NCBI GenBank assembly: GCA_018222695.1
Contig: JAAEZV010000044.1
Span: forward strand, 1 to 10,193
Length of the DNA: 10,193 nt
Direction: 5' to 3'
DNA from: Gammaproteobacteria bacterium
GTDB taxonomy: Bacteria; Pseudomonadota; Gammaproteobacteria; Pseudomonadales; Halieaceae
Below, piece by piece: positions 1 through 6,897 of the stretch (position 1 is its first letter; each line of letters begins with the position of its first letter). The notes under the pieces are model-generated. The model made no database searches. It had not been told where the DNA came from and worked only from the letters and a program-made list of their open reading frames with translations. The position numbers and the translations under genes are program-made.

Positions 1-212
1 GCATCGCCCAGCCACTCATGCTGGCGCGCGACTTGCTCGCCAAAGAAGTCGCTGCAGGCCAGGAGCTCTTGGAAGGCGCGCGACTGACCCGCTGCCTCCA
101 CAGAATCGGTGAGGACGGTAAAGCCAGCGTCGCCAATGCGCGTTGTCAGACGCGTCATGGCCTCACCAAGGCAGTTCTCCATCCACGGGGGCTTTCCCAG
201 ATCCTGTGACAT
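1..212 (-). CDS. glnE: GlnE, bifunctional glutamine synthetase adenylyltransferase/deadenylylase (N-terminal fragment)
   Basis: This is the first 70 codons of a gene that runs off the left edge. GlnE attaches and removes AMP on glutamine synthetase in the cytoplasm, switching nitrogen assimilation off and on in answer to the PII protein. The visible part contains the motif CSDFFGEQVARQHEWL (residues 53-68), which lines up with the SDFVxxSxxxHPEWL segment near the start of E. coli GlnE, as I recall that sequence. Only this N-terminal stretch is present, so the two nucleotidyltransferase domains cannot be checked. The chosen ATG (212-210) places the SDF motif at residue 54, close to its position in the family. 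A GTG at 233-231 is the only alternative before an in-frame stop at 236-234. No strong ribosome binding site is seen before either start. It is transcribed away from argA. Confidence 0.8.
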   Translation of the reverse strand, partial: MSQDLGKPPWMENCLGEAMTRLTTRIGDAGFTVLTDSVEAAGQSRAFQELLACSDFFGEQVARQHEWLGD

Positions 213-398
213 CTCGTGGCCTACTCTGCCCACTCAGTAGCGCTAGCCTATCGGCAAGGGGCAGGCCCCGCCACTTGTGTCATCACGAGCCTGACATGAA
301 GATTTTTACCCTTTCTCGCAACCTGAAGACTCGGTAGGATGCGCGTCCCTGAAAGGCCGCTTCGCCGCGGCCTATCGTCATCAATACCAACAGATACC

Positions 399-1697
399 AT
401 GACCGACACAGCGCATCACATTGCCTGGTTTCGCCACACGGGTCCCTATATCAAGGCACACCGTGGGCGGACCTTTGTGATCTATTTGGGGAACGGCGCA
501 CTGGAATCGGCGGGGCACGCGACCCTGATCCACGATTTGGCGTTGCTTCACTCTCTGGGTATCAAACTGGTGCTGGTTCACGCCACCCGGGAGGCGATTG
601 ACGCCGCACTGCCCACCGATCAGCAGGCGCAGTTCCACGACGGCATTCGCATAACCGATGACCTCACGCTGTCGTTGGCTATCGAGACAGCAGCACGGCA
701 GCGGGTGCAGCTGGAGCAACAGCTTTCGATGGGGCTACCCAACACCCCACTGACCGGGGCCCGGCTCAGAATTCTGGGCGGCAATGTGGTGACGGCAAAG
801 CCCATTGGTATTCTCGATGGCGTCGACTATCTGCACAGTGGCACGGTACGCCGAGTCGATGCCGAGGGGGTTCGTGGCATTCTGGATCAGGATGCGATCG
901 CGCTGCTGTCGCCACTCGGTTACTCGCCAGCGGGAGAAATTTTCAGTGTCAGCGCCAGCGAGGTTGCTGAAAAAGTAGCTGTGGCCATTGGCGCTGACAA
1001 GTTGATTTTCCTTGACCGCCAGCCAGGCCTACACGCCGCTGGCGGAGAACTGATTCGCCAGTGCACCATTGACTCCGCATGGGATCTCGAACTCGGGGAT
1101 GTCGAGCAGCAGCGCCTGCGCGACAGCGCCTGCCGATCCTGCACCAACGGCGTCGCTCGCAGTCATTTGCTCAGCTACGAGCGTGAGGGCGCGCTCCTTG
1201 AGGAGCTTTTCACCCATGACGGCTCCGGCACCTTGATCGCACAAAACCCCTACGAGCAGGCCAGGTCAGCGGACATCAACGACATCGCCAGCATCGTCGA
1301 GTTGATCAGACCACTCGAGGACAGTGGCGCGTTGGTCAAACGGTCCCGCGAGCGCCTCGAGGAAGAGATCGGTTACTTTTCCATTCTCGAGCGGGATGGC
1401 CGCGTCCTGGCGTGCGCCGCACTCTACCCGTATGAAGCTGAGAGCGTGGGAGAGATCGCCTGTGTCGCGACACATCCTGACTACCGTGGCACAGGCAGAG
1501 CTCGGCAGCTTCTGGATGAACTGATCGCCGAGGCGAAAGCGCTCTCGCTCACGCACGTCTTTGTACTCACGACACAAAGCACGCACTGGTTTCTCGAACA
1601 GGGCTTTGAAGCCGCGAGCCTGGACGACTTGCCGGTCGAAAAACAACAGCTCTATAACTGGCAGCGCAACGCGGCGGTGCTGCGACGAACAGTCTGA
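399..1697 (+). CDS. argA: N-acetylglutamate synthase (amino-acid N-acetyltransferase)
   Basis: ArgA transfers acetyl from acetyl-CoA to glutamate, the committed step of arginine synthesis in the cytoplasm. The protein is 432 residues, against about 430-443 in E. coli and Pseudomonas. An amino-acid-kinase-like domain (about residues 1-280) carries FRHTGPYI (11-18), LLHSLGI, RLSMGLPNTPL-like and GVDYLHSG segments. A GNAT acetyltransferase domain follows (about 285-432), with ELIRPLE, the acetyl-CoA loop HPDYRGTGRA (359-368) and VLTTQSTHWF. The ATG at 399 is chosen because the known family begins only about 10 residues before the FRH motif; an ATG at 339 would add 20 unlike residues. No clear Shine-Dalgarno precedes 399. 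Odd points: the usual P-G-E/G-G-E loop reads LGNGAL (30-35) and the usual HGxRPQI reads HATREAI. It lies 60 bases before ilvD on the same strand, so the two may share transcripts. In the family, the kinase-like domain senses arginine for feedback inhibition. Confidence 0.95.
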   Translation: MTDTAHHIAWFRHTGPYIKAHRGRTFVIYLGNGALESAGHATLIHDLALLHSLGIKLVLVHATREAIDAALPTDQQAQFHDGIRITDDLTLSLAIETAARQRVQLEQQLSMGLPNTPLTGARLRILGGNVVTAKPIGILDGVDYLHSGTVRRVDAEGVRGILDQDAIALLSPLGYSPAGEIFSVSASEVAEKVAVAIGADKLIFLDRQPGLHAAGGELIRQCTIDSAWDLELGDVEQQRLRDSACRSCTNGVARSHLLSYEREGALLEELFTHDGSGTLIAQNPYEQARSADINDIASIVELIRPLEDSGALVKRSRERLEEEIGYFSILERDGRVLACAALYPYEAESVGEIACVATHPDYRGTGRARQLLDELIAEAKALSLTHVFVLTTQSTHWFLEQGFEAASLDDLPVEKQQLYNWQRNAAVLRRTV

Positions 1698-1708
1698 ACT
1701 CCTCAGAC
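1692..1708 (+). other. Hairpin on the argA stop codon
   Basis: GTCTGA (1692-1697) and TCAGAC (1703-1708) form a perfect 6-bp stem with a 5-base loop. The argA TGA (1695-1697) is the last half of the left arm. A run of five T follows only at 1732-1736, too far away for a classical intrinsic terminator. It may slow or protect the 3' end of the argA message, or be chance. The argA-ilvD gap also has an AT-rich TTTAAT at 1734-1739, but I see no matching -35 element. Confidence 0.35.
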
Positions 1709-1757
1709 GCCAGTGGTAAGCTAGCGACCCCTTTTTAATCACCACCCGGAGAATTCG

Positions 1758-3602
1758 ATGCCCCAATATCGATCTCGCACCTCAACCGCCGGACGCAATA
1801 TGGCAGGCGCCCGGGCCTTGTGGCGTGCAACCGGCATGCAGGATGAGGACTTTGAGAAGCCCATCATTGCGGTGGTGAATTCGTTCACCCAGTTCGTGCC
1901 CGGCCACGTGCACCTCAAAGACCTCGGACAATTGGTTGCGCGTGAGATCGAAGCAGCGGGTGGCGTCGCCAAAGAGTTCAACACCATCGCCGTGGACGAC
2001 GGTATCGCCATGGGCCACGACGGCATGCTCTACAGCTTGCCGTCCCGGGACCTCATCGCCGATTCTGTCGAGTACATGGTCAACGCACACTGCGCGGACG
2101 CCATGGTGTGTATTTCCAACTGCGACAAGATCACCCCCGGCATGCTGAACGCCGCCATGCGGCTCAATATCCCGGTGGTGTTTGTCTCGGGTGGCCCGAT
2201 GGAAGCAGGCAAAACCGCGTTATCTGAGCACAAGCTGGATCTGGTCGACGCCATGGTGATCGCCGCGGACTCCAGCGCCGACGATGCCACAGTGGAAGCC
2301 TACGAGCGCTCTGCCTGTCCAACCTGCGGCTCCTGCTCGGGCATGTTCACCGCCAACTCGATGAACTGCCTGACCGAGGCCTTAGGGCTCAGCTTACCCG
2401 GCAACGGATCGCTACTGGCGACCCACGCAGACCGTGAACAACTGTTTTTGCGCGCGGGCCGTCTGATCGTAGACTTAGCGCGGCGTTGGTACGAACAGGA
2501 TGACGCCACAGCGTTGCCTCGCGAGATTGCCAGCCGACGTGCGTTTGAGAACGCCATGAGCCTCGATATCGCCATGGGTGGCTCGACCAACACGATCTTG
2601 CACCTGCTCGCTGCGGCGCAGGAGGCCGGTGTGGACTTCGACATGGCCGCGATCGACACGCTATCCCGGAAAATCCCGCAGCTGTGCAAGGTGGCACCGA
2701 GCACGCCGCTCTACCACATGGAAGACGTGCACCGCGCCGGTGGGGTCATGGCCATCCTCGGTGAACTCGCACGGGGAGACCTGCTCCACCTAGACTGCCC
2801 AACGGTTCATAGTGCGAGCCTCGGCGAGGCGCTGTCCCGCTGGGACATTATGCAGACCGAGGAAGAAGATGTTCGCACCCTCTATGCCGCGGGCCCTGCC
2901 GGCATTCCCACCCAGCAGGCTTTCAGCCAGGATCTCCGTTGGCCCAACCTCGACACTGACCGGGAAGGCGGGTGCGTGAGAGAGATGGCGCACGCCTACT
3001 CGCTGGAGGGGGGCCTGGCGGTCTTGTTTGGCAACATTGCGGAGCTGGGCTGCGTGGTGAAAACCGCCGGCGTGGACGATGAGTCACTACAGTTCACGGG
3101 ACCTGCACACATTTGTGACAGTCAGGAAGCCGCGGTGGCCGATATTCTCGAGGACCGTGTTCAGGCGGGGGATGTGGTCATTATCCGTTACGAGGGGCCA
3201 CGCGGTGGGCCCGGCATGCAGGAGATGCTCTACCCCACCAGCTACCTCAAGTCCAAAGGACTTGGAAAAGCCTGCGCACTGATTACCGATGGGCGTTTCT
3301 CCGGTGGCACCTCCGGGCTGTCCATTGGGCATGTGTCACCCGAGGCCGCGTCCGGCGGTGCGATTGCCCTGATTGAGCCGGGTGACCCGATCGAAATCGA
3401 TATCCCCGCGCGGACGATCAACGTGTTGGTAGATGACGCCACGTTGGCGAGTCGGCGAGAAGCCATGAATCAGAGCCCCCGCGCCTGGCAACCCGCGGCA
3501 GATCGGCCTCGACAGGTATCGACGGCGCTCAAGGTCTACGCGAGCATGGTGACCAGTGCCGATAAAGGCGCGATCCGCGATCAATCCCTGATCAAGGGCT
3601 GA
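1758..3602 (+). CDS. ilvD: Dihydroxy-acid dehydratase
   Basis: IlvD dehydrates 2,3-dihydroxy-isovalerate and 2,3-dihydroxy-3-methylvalerate to the 2-keto acids that become valine and isoleucine. 2-ketoisovalerate is also the substrate of LeuA, encoded nearby. The 614 residues match the E. coli length (616). Visible signature: [11 protein letters not shown] (40-50), the metal site VDDG (Asp80-Asp81), [11 protein letters not shown] with iron-sulfur ligand Cys122 and the lysine that is carbamylated in the family (Lys124), [10 protein letters not shown] with Cys193, [12 protein letters not shown] with a metal-binding Glu near 489, and [10 protein letters not shown] with the catalytic-base serine near 515. 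The N-terminal NSFTQF replaces the cysteine-containing version of that loop found in the other IlvD subgroup, so this is the E. coli-type enzyme. A good ribosome site, GGAGA at 1748-1752, precedes the ATG by 5 bases. Its 3' end overlaps the convergent lipoprotein gene by 11 bases. Confidence 0.97.
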   Translation: MPQYRSRTSTAGRNMAGARALWRATGMQDEDFEKPIIAVVNSFTQFVPGHVHLKDLGQLVAREIEAAGGVAKEFNTIAVDDGIAMGHDGMLYSLPSRDLIADSVEYMVNAHCADAMVCISNCDKITPGMLNAAMRLNIPVVFVSGGPMEAGKTALSEHKLDLVDAMVIAADSSADDATVEAYERSACPTCGSCSGMFTANSMNCLTEALGLSLPGNGSLLATHADREQLFLRAGRLIVDLARRWYEQDDATALPREIASRRAFENAMSLDIAMGGSTNTILHLLAAAQEAGVDFDMAAIDTLSRKIPQLCKVAPSTPLYHMEDVHRAGGVMAILGELARGDLLHLDCPTVHSASLGEALSRWDIMQTEEEDVRTLYAAGPAGIPTQQAFSQDLRWPNLDTDREGGCVREMAHAYSLEGGLAVLFGNIAELGCVVKTAGVDDESLQFTGPAHICDSQEAAVADILEDRVQAGDVVIIRYEGPRGGPGMQEMLYPTSYLKSKGLGKACALITDGRFSGGTSGLSIGHVSPEAASGGAIALIEPGDPIEIDIPARTINVLVDDATLASRREAMNQSPRAWQPAADRPRQVSTALKVYASMVTSADKGAIRDQSLIKG

Positions 3603-4446
3603 CCGTCTCTGCATTCTGTGCCGCAAGCGCCGCCAGGTCGTCGCGCAAGGACTGCAAGCGGTTGCGTAATTTCCGGTCCTGCTTGTCAGTCCGCGCGATC
3701 AACACGTCTCGCGATAACTGCAAAATGACCTCGCCATTGTGATCGATGCCCTCCCGGTAGGCGGGCAACAGGGCATCATCGCGCCCTGCGATCAAAGCCC
3801 GCACCTGATCTGGCCAGTCAGGTTCAGCCTCCAACAAGATCACTGACAACGCCGCTATCCAGACCCGCCGATCTTCCAACCAAAAACGATCCAATCGCGT
3901 CATTTCCGAAACGCCAACAGCGATACGGTCGGTCTGCTCCGCGGTAAGCGGCCCGAGATACCGGCTTAATTGCTTGTCGAACCGATCTTCGAGATCTTCA
4001 CGGTACTCCGCATCGCCTCGTGCCAGCCGGTCTTCCTCGAACTCTTCCTGTTTGGACATTAAGACGTCCACGAACTCCTGCCGCTGATCAGGCCTGAGGT
4101 CCTCTCCCGTACTCAATAACAACTCTAGAAAAGGATCCTGAAAACGAATCGCCGCTTCTTCGATGCGGTCTGCCATCGCACGGGTATCCTCGAGCGGCAC
4201 ACCCTCATCGAGGATGGTCAAGGCATCATCGAGCAAGACCACATAGGCAGGTAACTCCTCGCGACGGTGCCATTCGAGCAAAGCCTCCAGACGGCCATCG
4301 AAACGCGCCTGCTGTTCGCGATCCAGTGACACATAGTCATCGAGATACCAGCGAACGAGGATATCGACACGGTTGTAAATAAACTGGGTGGCCGAGCAGC
4401 TGCTCAACGTGAGCACAATCAGGCACCAGGAAAGGCCTCGCGTCAC
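3592..4446 (-). CDS. Predicted outer-membrane lipoprotein, DUF6279-like
   Basis: The function is unknown. Starting from GTG at 4446, the protein is 284 residues and opens with a compact lipoprotein signal: MTRG, a hydrophobic stretch to residue 14, then the lipobox LSSC with Cys17 as the lipidated residue. The mature part is rich in charged residues and predicted alpha-helical, with [20 protein letters not shown] (22-41) and a following [10 protein letters not shown] segment. I recall this pattern from the DUF6279 lipoproteins of Pseudomonas and relatives; the family assignment is from memory. The residue after Cys17 is Ser, not Asp, which favours outer-membrane sorting. An in-frame GTG at 4488 would give a longer, more basic signal; neither start has a well-spaced ribosome site (GGAG lies about 13 bases before 4446). 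The open frame continues upstream across the leuA end, but that part looks non-coding. It follows leuA by 122 bases on the same strand and ends inside the ilvD tail. Confidence 0.75.
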   Translation of the reverse strand: MTRGLSWCLIVLTLSSCSATQFIYNRVDILVRWYLDDYVSLDREQQARFDGRLEALLEWHRREELPAYVVLLDDALTILDEGVPLEDTRAMADRIEEAAIRFQDPFLELLLSTGEDLRPDQRQEFVDVLMSKQEEFEEDRLARGDAEYREDLEDRFDKQLSRYLGPLTAEQTDRIAVGVSEMTRLDRFWLEDRRVWIAALSVILLEAEPDWPDQVRALIAGRDDALLPAYREGIDHNGEVILQLSRDVLIARTDKQDRKLRNRLQSLRDDLAALAAQNAETVSP

Positions 4447-4537
4447 GTGCGTGACAAGGCTCCGATTGCGTACCCGCCGATCAGTCACAGTGCGGCGTGG
4501 CTTTCGGTTTGGCAGGATCTCAGAGAACCGCTTCGAT

Positions 4538-4575
4538 CCGCGCGTAAAACCGCGGACCAAAGCCTGAGTTAGGCT
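4538..4575 (-). terminator. Tandem small hairpins at the leuA 3' end (possible weak terminator or processing site)
   Basis: Read on the minus strand, AGCCT (4575-4571) pairs with AGGCT (4565-4561) around a 5-base loop; the leuA TAA (4571-4569) spans the end of the first arm and the loop. Only three T follow. About six bases later CCGCG (4555-4551) and CGCGG (4542-4538) form a second stem. Neither is followed by a long T run, so full termination is doubtful and read-through into the lipoprotein gene is plausible. Confidence 0.3.
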
Positions 4576-6281
4576 GCGTTGGCGAGCACCTGGCCACGCC
4601 CATCCAGAGCAGAGAGGATGGCTGCCAGCGACGCCTGCACGATATCGTGGCTGCGGCCGACGCCACAGGGGCGTTCGCCATCGATATTCAGTTGTACGTA
4701 ACACACTGCCTCCGCGTCTGCACTCTGGCCCAGCGTGTGCTCAGAGTACTCAACCACTACGATATGTCGGCCGGTGAACGACTCCATGGCCTGCACAAAG
4801 GCGTCGACCACACCATTGCCCTGGCCAGTCAGCGCCACATCTCCCTGAGGTCCATGCAATGTGACCTCAAGTCCGTCGGACTCATCCCGCCGCGACAGCT
4901 GGTAATTGCCCAACTGCCATCGGTCCGCGGTGCTCAGATAAGTCTCACTGAACAACGCAAAAATATCGTCGCTGGACACCTCGGCCTCGCTGTCCTCCGC
5001 CAAGCCCTGCACGGCGGTACTGAAGTCGACCTGCAGCCAACGCGGCAGTTCCAGTCCGTAATCTCGACGCAGCACGTGGGCAACACCACCTTTGCCCGAC
5101 TGACTATTGATGCGAATCACTTCCTGATACGTGCGACCGATGTCGGCAGGATCAATCGGCAGATAGGCGACGTCCCAGGCTTCATCGGCGTCACGCTTGG
5201 ACAGGCACTTATGGATGGCGTCTTGATGACTGCCGGAGAAAGCCGTGAATACGAGCTCTCCCGCGTACGGATGGCGCGGATGAACCGGCAACTGCGTGCA
5301 TTCACGGGCTACCGTGCAAATCTCATCCATGTGAGTGAAATCCAACATCGGGTCCACGCCCTGACTGTAGAGATTCATCGCCATGGTCATGATGTCCATG
5401 TTGCCCGTCCGCTCGCCGTTGCCCAGCAGCGTACCTTCCACCCGGTCTGCACCCGCCATCACACCGAGCTCGGCGGCAGCGACCGCACATCCCCGATCGT
5501 TGTGGGTATGCAGGGAGATGATCAGTGAGTCACGGTTGTTAACGTGATCACAAAACCACTCGATCTGATCCGCATAGATGTTGGGCGTGCTCATTTCCAC
5601 TGTAGCGGGCAAATTGATGATCACTGGCCGATCAGGGGTCGGTGCCAGTACCTCGTTCACCGCATCGCAAACCGACACCGCGAAATCCATCTCCGTACCG
5701 GTAAAACTTTCGGGGCTGTACTCAAATACCCACTCTGTTTCAGGGCGGGCGTCTGCGGCTTCCTTGATCAGGCGGGCGCCGTTCACAGCAATATCCCTAA
5801 TACCGTCCCGGTCGAGACCGAAGACGTATTCCCGCTGCACCGTAGAGGTGCTGTTGTAAAAATGCACCACGGCTCGCTTGACGCCCTCGAGTGCGGCAAA
5901 GGTTTTTTCAATGAGGTCCGCCCGCGCCTGCACCAGCACCTGCACGGTGACGTCGTCGGGAATGCGGTGCTCTTCGATCAGCTTCCGCAGAAAGGCAAAA
6001 TCATGGCTTGAGGCCGAAGGGAACCCCACCTCAATCTGCTTAAAACCGATTGATACCAGTAGCTCCCATAGACGCAGCTTTTGCTCTGCATTCATCGGCT
6101 CTACCAGAGCCTGATTGCCGTCGCGCAAATCGACGGAACACCACTCGGGCGCGGCCTGAATAACGTTGTCCGGCCAGCGACGGTCTGGCTTGGCGATCGG
6201 CTGAAACGCGCGGTATTTTCGGTGATCAAAGCGGCGATGATCAGATCGGGCGTTTTCCACGGCACTGTTCCTGATGCTCAT
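4569..6281 (-). CDS. leuA: 2-isopropylmalate synthase (long-type LeuA)
   Basis: LeuA condenses acetyl-CoA with 2-ketoisovalerate to 2-isopropylmalate, the first committed step to leucine. The 570-residue protein is of the longer class seen in pseudomonads, actinobacteria and yeast, not the roughly 520-residue enterobacterial form. It begins with a short N-terminal arm, then KYRAFQPI and RWPDNVI. The TIM-barrel catalytic domain has CSVDLRDGNQ (48-57) with the metal-binding Asp54, EVGFPSAS, SLHTHNDRG with metal-binding His258 and His260, and GTLLGNGERTGN (283-294). The C-terminal part after about 430 is the allosteric dimer domain that binds leucine in the family, including the GNGVVDAF loop. 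The ATG at 6281 is chosen because an upstream TTG (6326) would add 15 unlike residues; no strong ribosome site precedes it. It is divergent from the lrp-like gene, and the lipoprotein gene follows on the same strand. Confidence 0.96.
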   Translation of the reverse strand: MSIRNSAVENARSDHRRFDHRKYRAFQPIAKPDRRWPDNVIQAAPEWCSVDLRDGNQALVEPMNAEQKLRLWELLVSIGFKQIEVGFPSASSHDFAFLRKLIEEHRIPDDVTVQVLVQARADLIEKTFAALEGVKRAVVHFYNSTSTVQREYVFGLDRDGIRDIAVNGARLIKEAADARPETEWVFEYSPESFTGTEMDFAVSVCDAVNEVLAPTPDRPVIINLPATVEMSTPNIYADQIEWFCDHVNNRDSLIISLHTHNDRGCAVAAAELGVMAGADRVEGTLLGNGERTGNMDIMTMAMNLYSQGVDPMLDFTHMDEICTVARECTQLPVHPRHPYAGELVFTAFSGSHQDAIHKCLSKRDADEAWDVAYLPIDPADIGRTYQEVIRINSQSGKGGVAHVLRRDYGLELPRWLQVDFSTAVQGLAEDSEAEVSSDDIFALFSETYLSTADRWQLGNYQLSRRDESDGLEVTLHGPQGDVALTGQGNGVVDAFVQAMESFTGRHIVVVEYSEHTLGQSADAEAVCYVQLNIDGERPCGVGRSHDIVQASLAAILSALDGRGQVLANAA

Positions 6282-6411
6282 TGAGGACGCGTAGTGTACT
6301 GGCGACCGCCGGGGGATAATCACCAAAAACCGTGATATTTGTCCATTAATTGGTGCTTAATGCTACAAAAATGGATATAAAATAGTATTTTCCCTACCCT
6401 ATGGGATTTTT
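6282..6411. promoter_or_regulatory. Divergent leuA / lrp-like promoter region, AT-rich
   Basis: This 130-base gap separates the divergent leuA and Lrp-family starts. The half next to the regulator (about 6319-6411) is strikingly AT-rich compared with the GC-rich genes on both sides. TATAAA/TAAAAT at 6376-6383 is a good -10 candidate for the plus-strand gene, but no clear -35 element sits at the right distance. No convincing leuA promoter or leader peptide rich in leucine codons is seen. ATGGATA occurs twice, at 6371-6377 and 6412-6418 (the second being the start of the regulator), 41 bases apart, which is close to four helical turns. TCCATT at 6342-6347 is inverted relative to AATGGA at 6370-6375. 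Confidence 0.6.
6344..6362. promoter_or_regulatory. Perfect dyad CATTAA-N7-TTAATG, candidate Lrp-type operator
   Basis: CATTAA (6344-6349) and TTAATG (6357-6362) are exact inverted repeats around a 7-base spacer, in the middle of the gap between leuA and the lrp-like gene. Lrp-family dimers typically bind AT-rich imperfect dyads of about 15 bases, so size, composition and place fit. That this protein binds here is inference. Confidence 0.4.
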
Positions 6412-6897
6412 ATGGATAATTCACTGCCGCTACTGGAACGGCTTGATCGCCGTATTCTGCGGGTTTTGCAGGACGACGCCGGTCTCAGCAACCTTGAGCT
6501 GGCTGAGCGGGTAGGCTTGTCTGCTACACCGTGCGCGCGTCGCGTCAAACGGTTGATGACAGAGGGTGTCATTACCCACCAGGCCGCGATGGTCGACCCC
6601 AAAAAGTTGGGCCTGAATTTGACCGCCCACATTAGTGTCACCATGGATCGGCACACCCCGGATCGCTTCGAGGCGTTTGAGGAGACGGTGTTGTCACTAC
6701 CGGAGGTGGTGGATTGCTGCGTGGTCACCGGCCAGAGTGCCGACTACCTGCTCAAAGCGGTTGTGCGCGATATGGCGCACTACGAGCAATTCTTATTGGG
6801 CAAGCTGACCCGCATCCCCGGGGTCACCGGCGTCCATTCGAGCTTCGAACTAAGACGGGTCGTAACACGGACTGCAGTGTCCGTGCCTGAGGAGTAA
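6412..6897 (+). CDS. Lrp/AsnC-family transcriptional regulator, close to leucine-responsive protein Lrp
   Basis: This 161-residue DNA-binding regulator is nearly the length of E. coli Lrp (164). The N-terminal winged helix-turn-helix covers about residues 8-60: LDRRILRVLQ, then NLELAERVGLSATPCARRVKRL, close to the matching Lrp segment with its VGLSPTPC recognition helix. The C-terminal effector domain (about 68-150) carries VTGQSADYLLKAVV, matching VSGDFDYLLK of Lrp, and IPGVTGVHSSFELRRV. In the family this domain makes dimers and octamers and binds leucine or another amino acid. A GGGA at 6403-6406, 5 bases before the ATG, is a plausible ribosome site, and it lies in a small TCCC/GGGA inverted repeat. 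The divergent position next to leuA suggests control of leuA and of itself; this is inference. It could equally be one of several Lrp paralogues, so I give no gene symbol. Its TAA touches the dsbA stop codon with no spacer. Confidence 0.9.
   Translation: MDNSLPLLERLDRRILRVLQDDAGLSNLELAERVGLSATPCARRVKRLMTEGVITHQAAMVDPKKLGLNLTAHISVTMDRHTPDRFEAFEETVLSLPEVVDCCVVTGQSADYLLKAVVRDMAHYEQFLLGKLTRIPGVTGVHSSFELRRVVTRTAVSVPEE

Noticed and set aside
213..398. A possible argA promoter and an ArgR box around CATGAAGATTTTTACC (295-310), and an ATG start at 339.
   Set aside because: Only the left arm resembles an ARG box, and no -35/-10 pair with correct spacing is convincing (TTGTGT at 275 pairs only with GAAGAT; TAGGAT at 335 has no partner). 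The 339 start adds 20 residues that family members lack. I see nothing firm in this 186-base gap.
1731..1740. T5 run before ilvD as an intrinsic terminator for argA.
   Set aside because: The nearest stable stem (1692-1708) ends 23 bases before it; without an adjacent stem it is not a standard terminator.
4447..4704. Upstream extension of the lipoprotein frame to 370 residues overlapping leuA.
   Set aside because: The extension precedes a clear lipoprotein signal peptide, which must be at the N-terminus, and overlaps the conserved leuA C-terminus in another frame.
4647..5528. A 293-codon open frame on the plus strand opposite leuA.
   Set aside because: It lies fully antisense to a strongly supported leuA and is explained by the GC-biased codon positions of that gene; its translation shows no recognisable domain.
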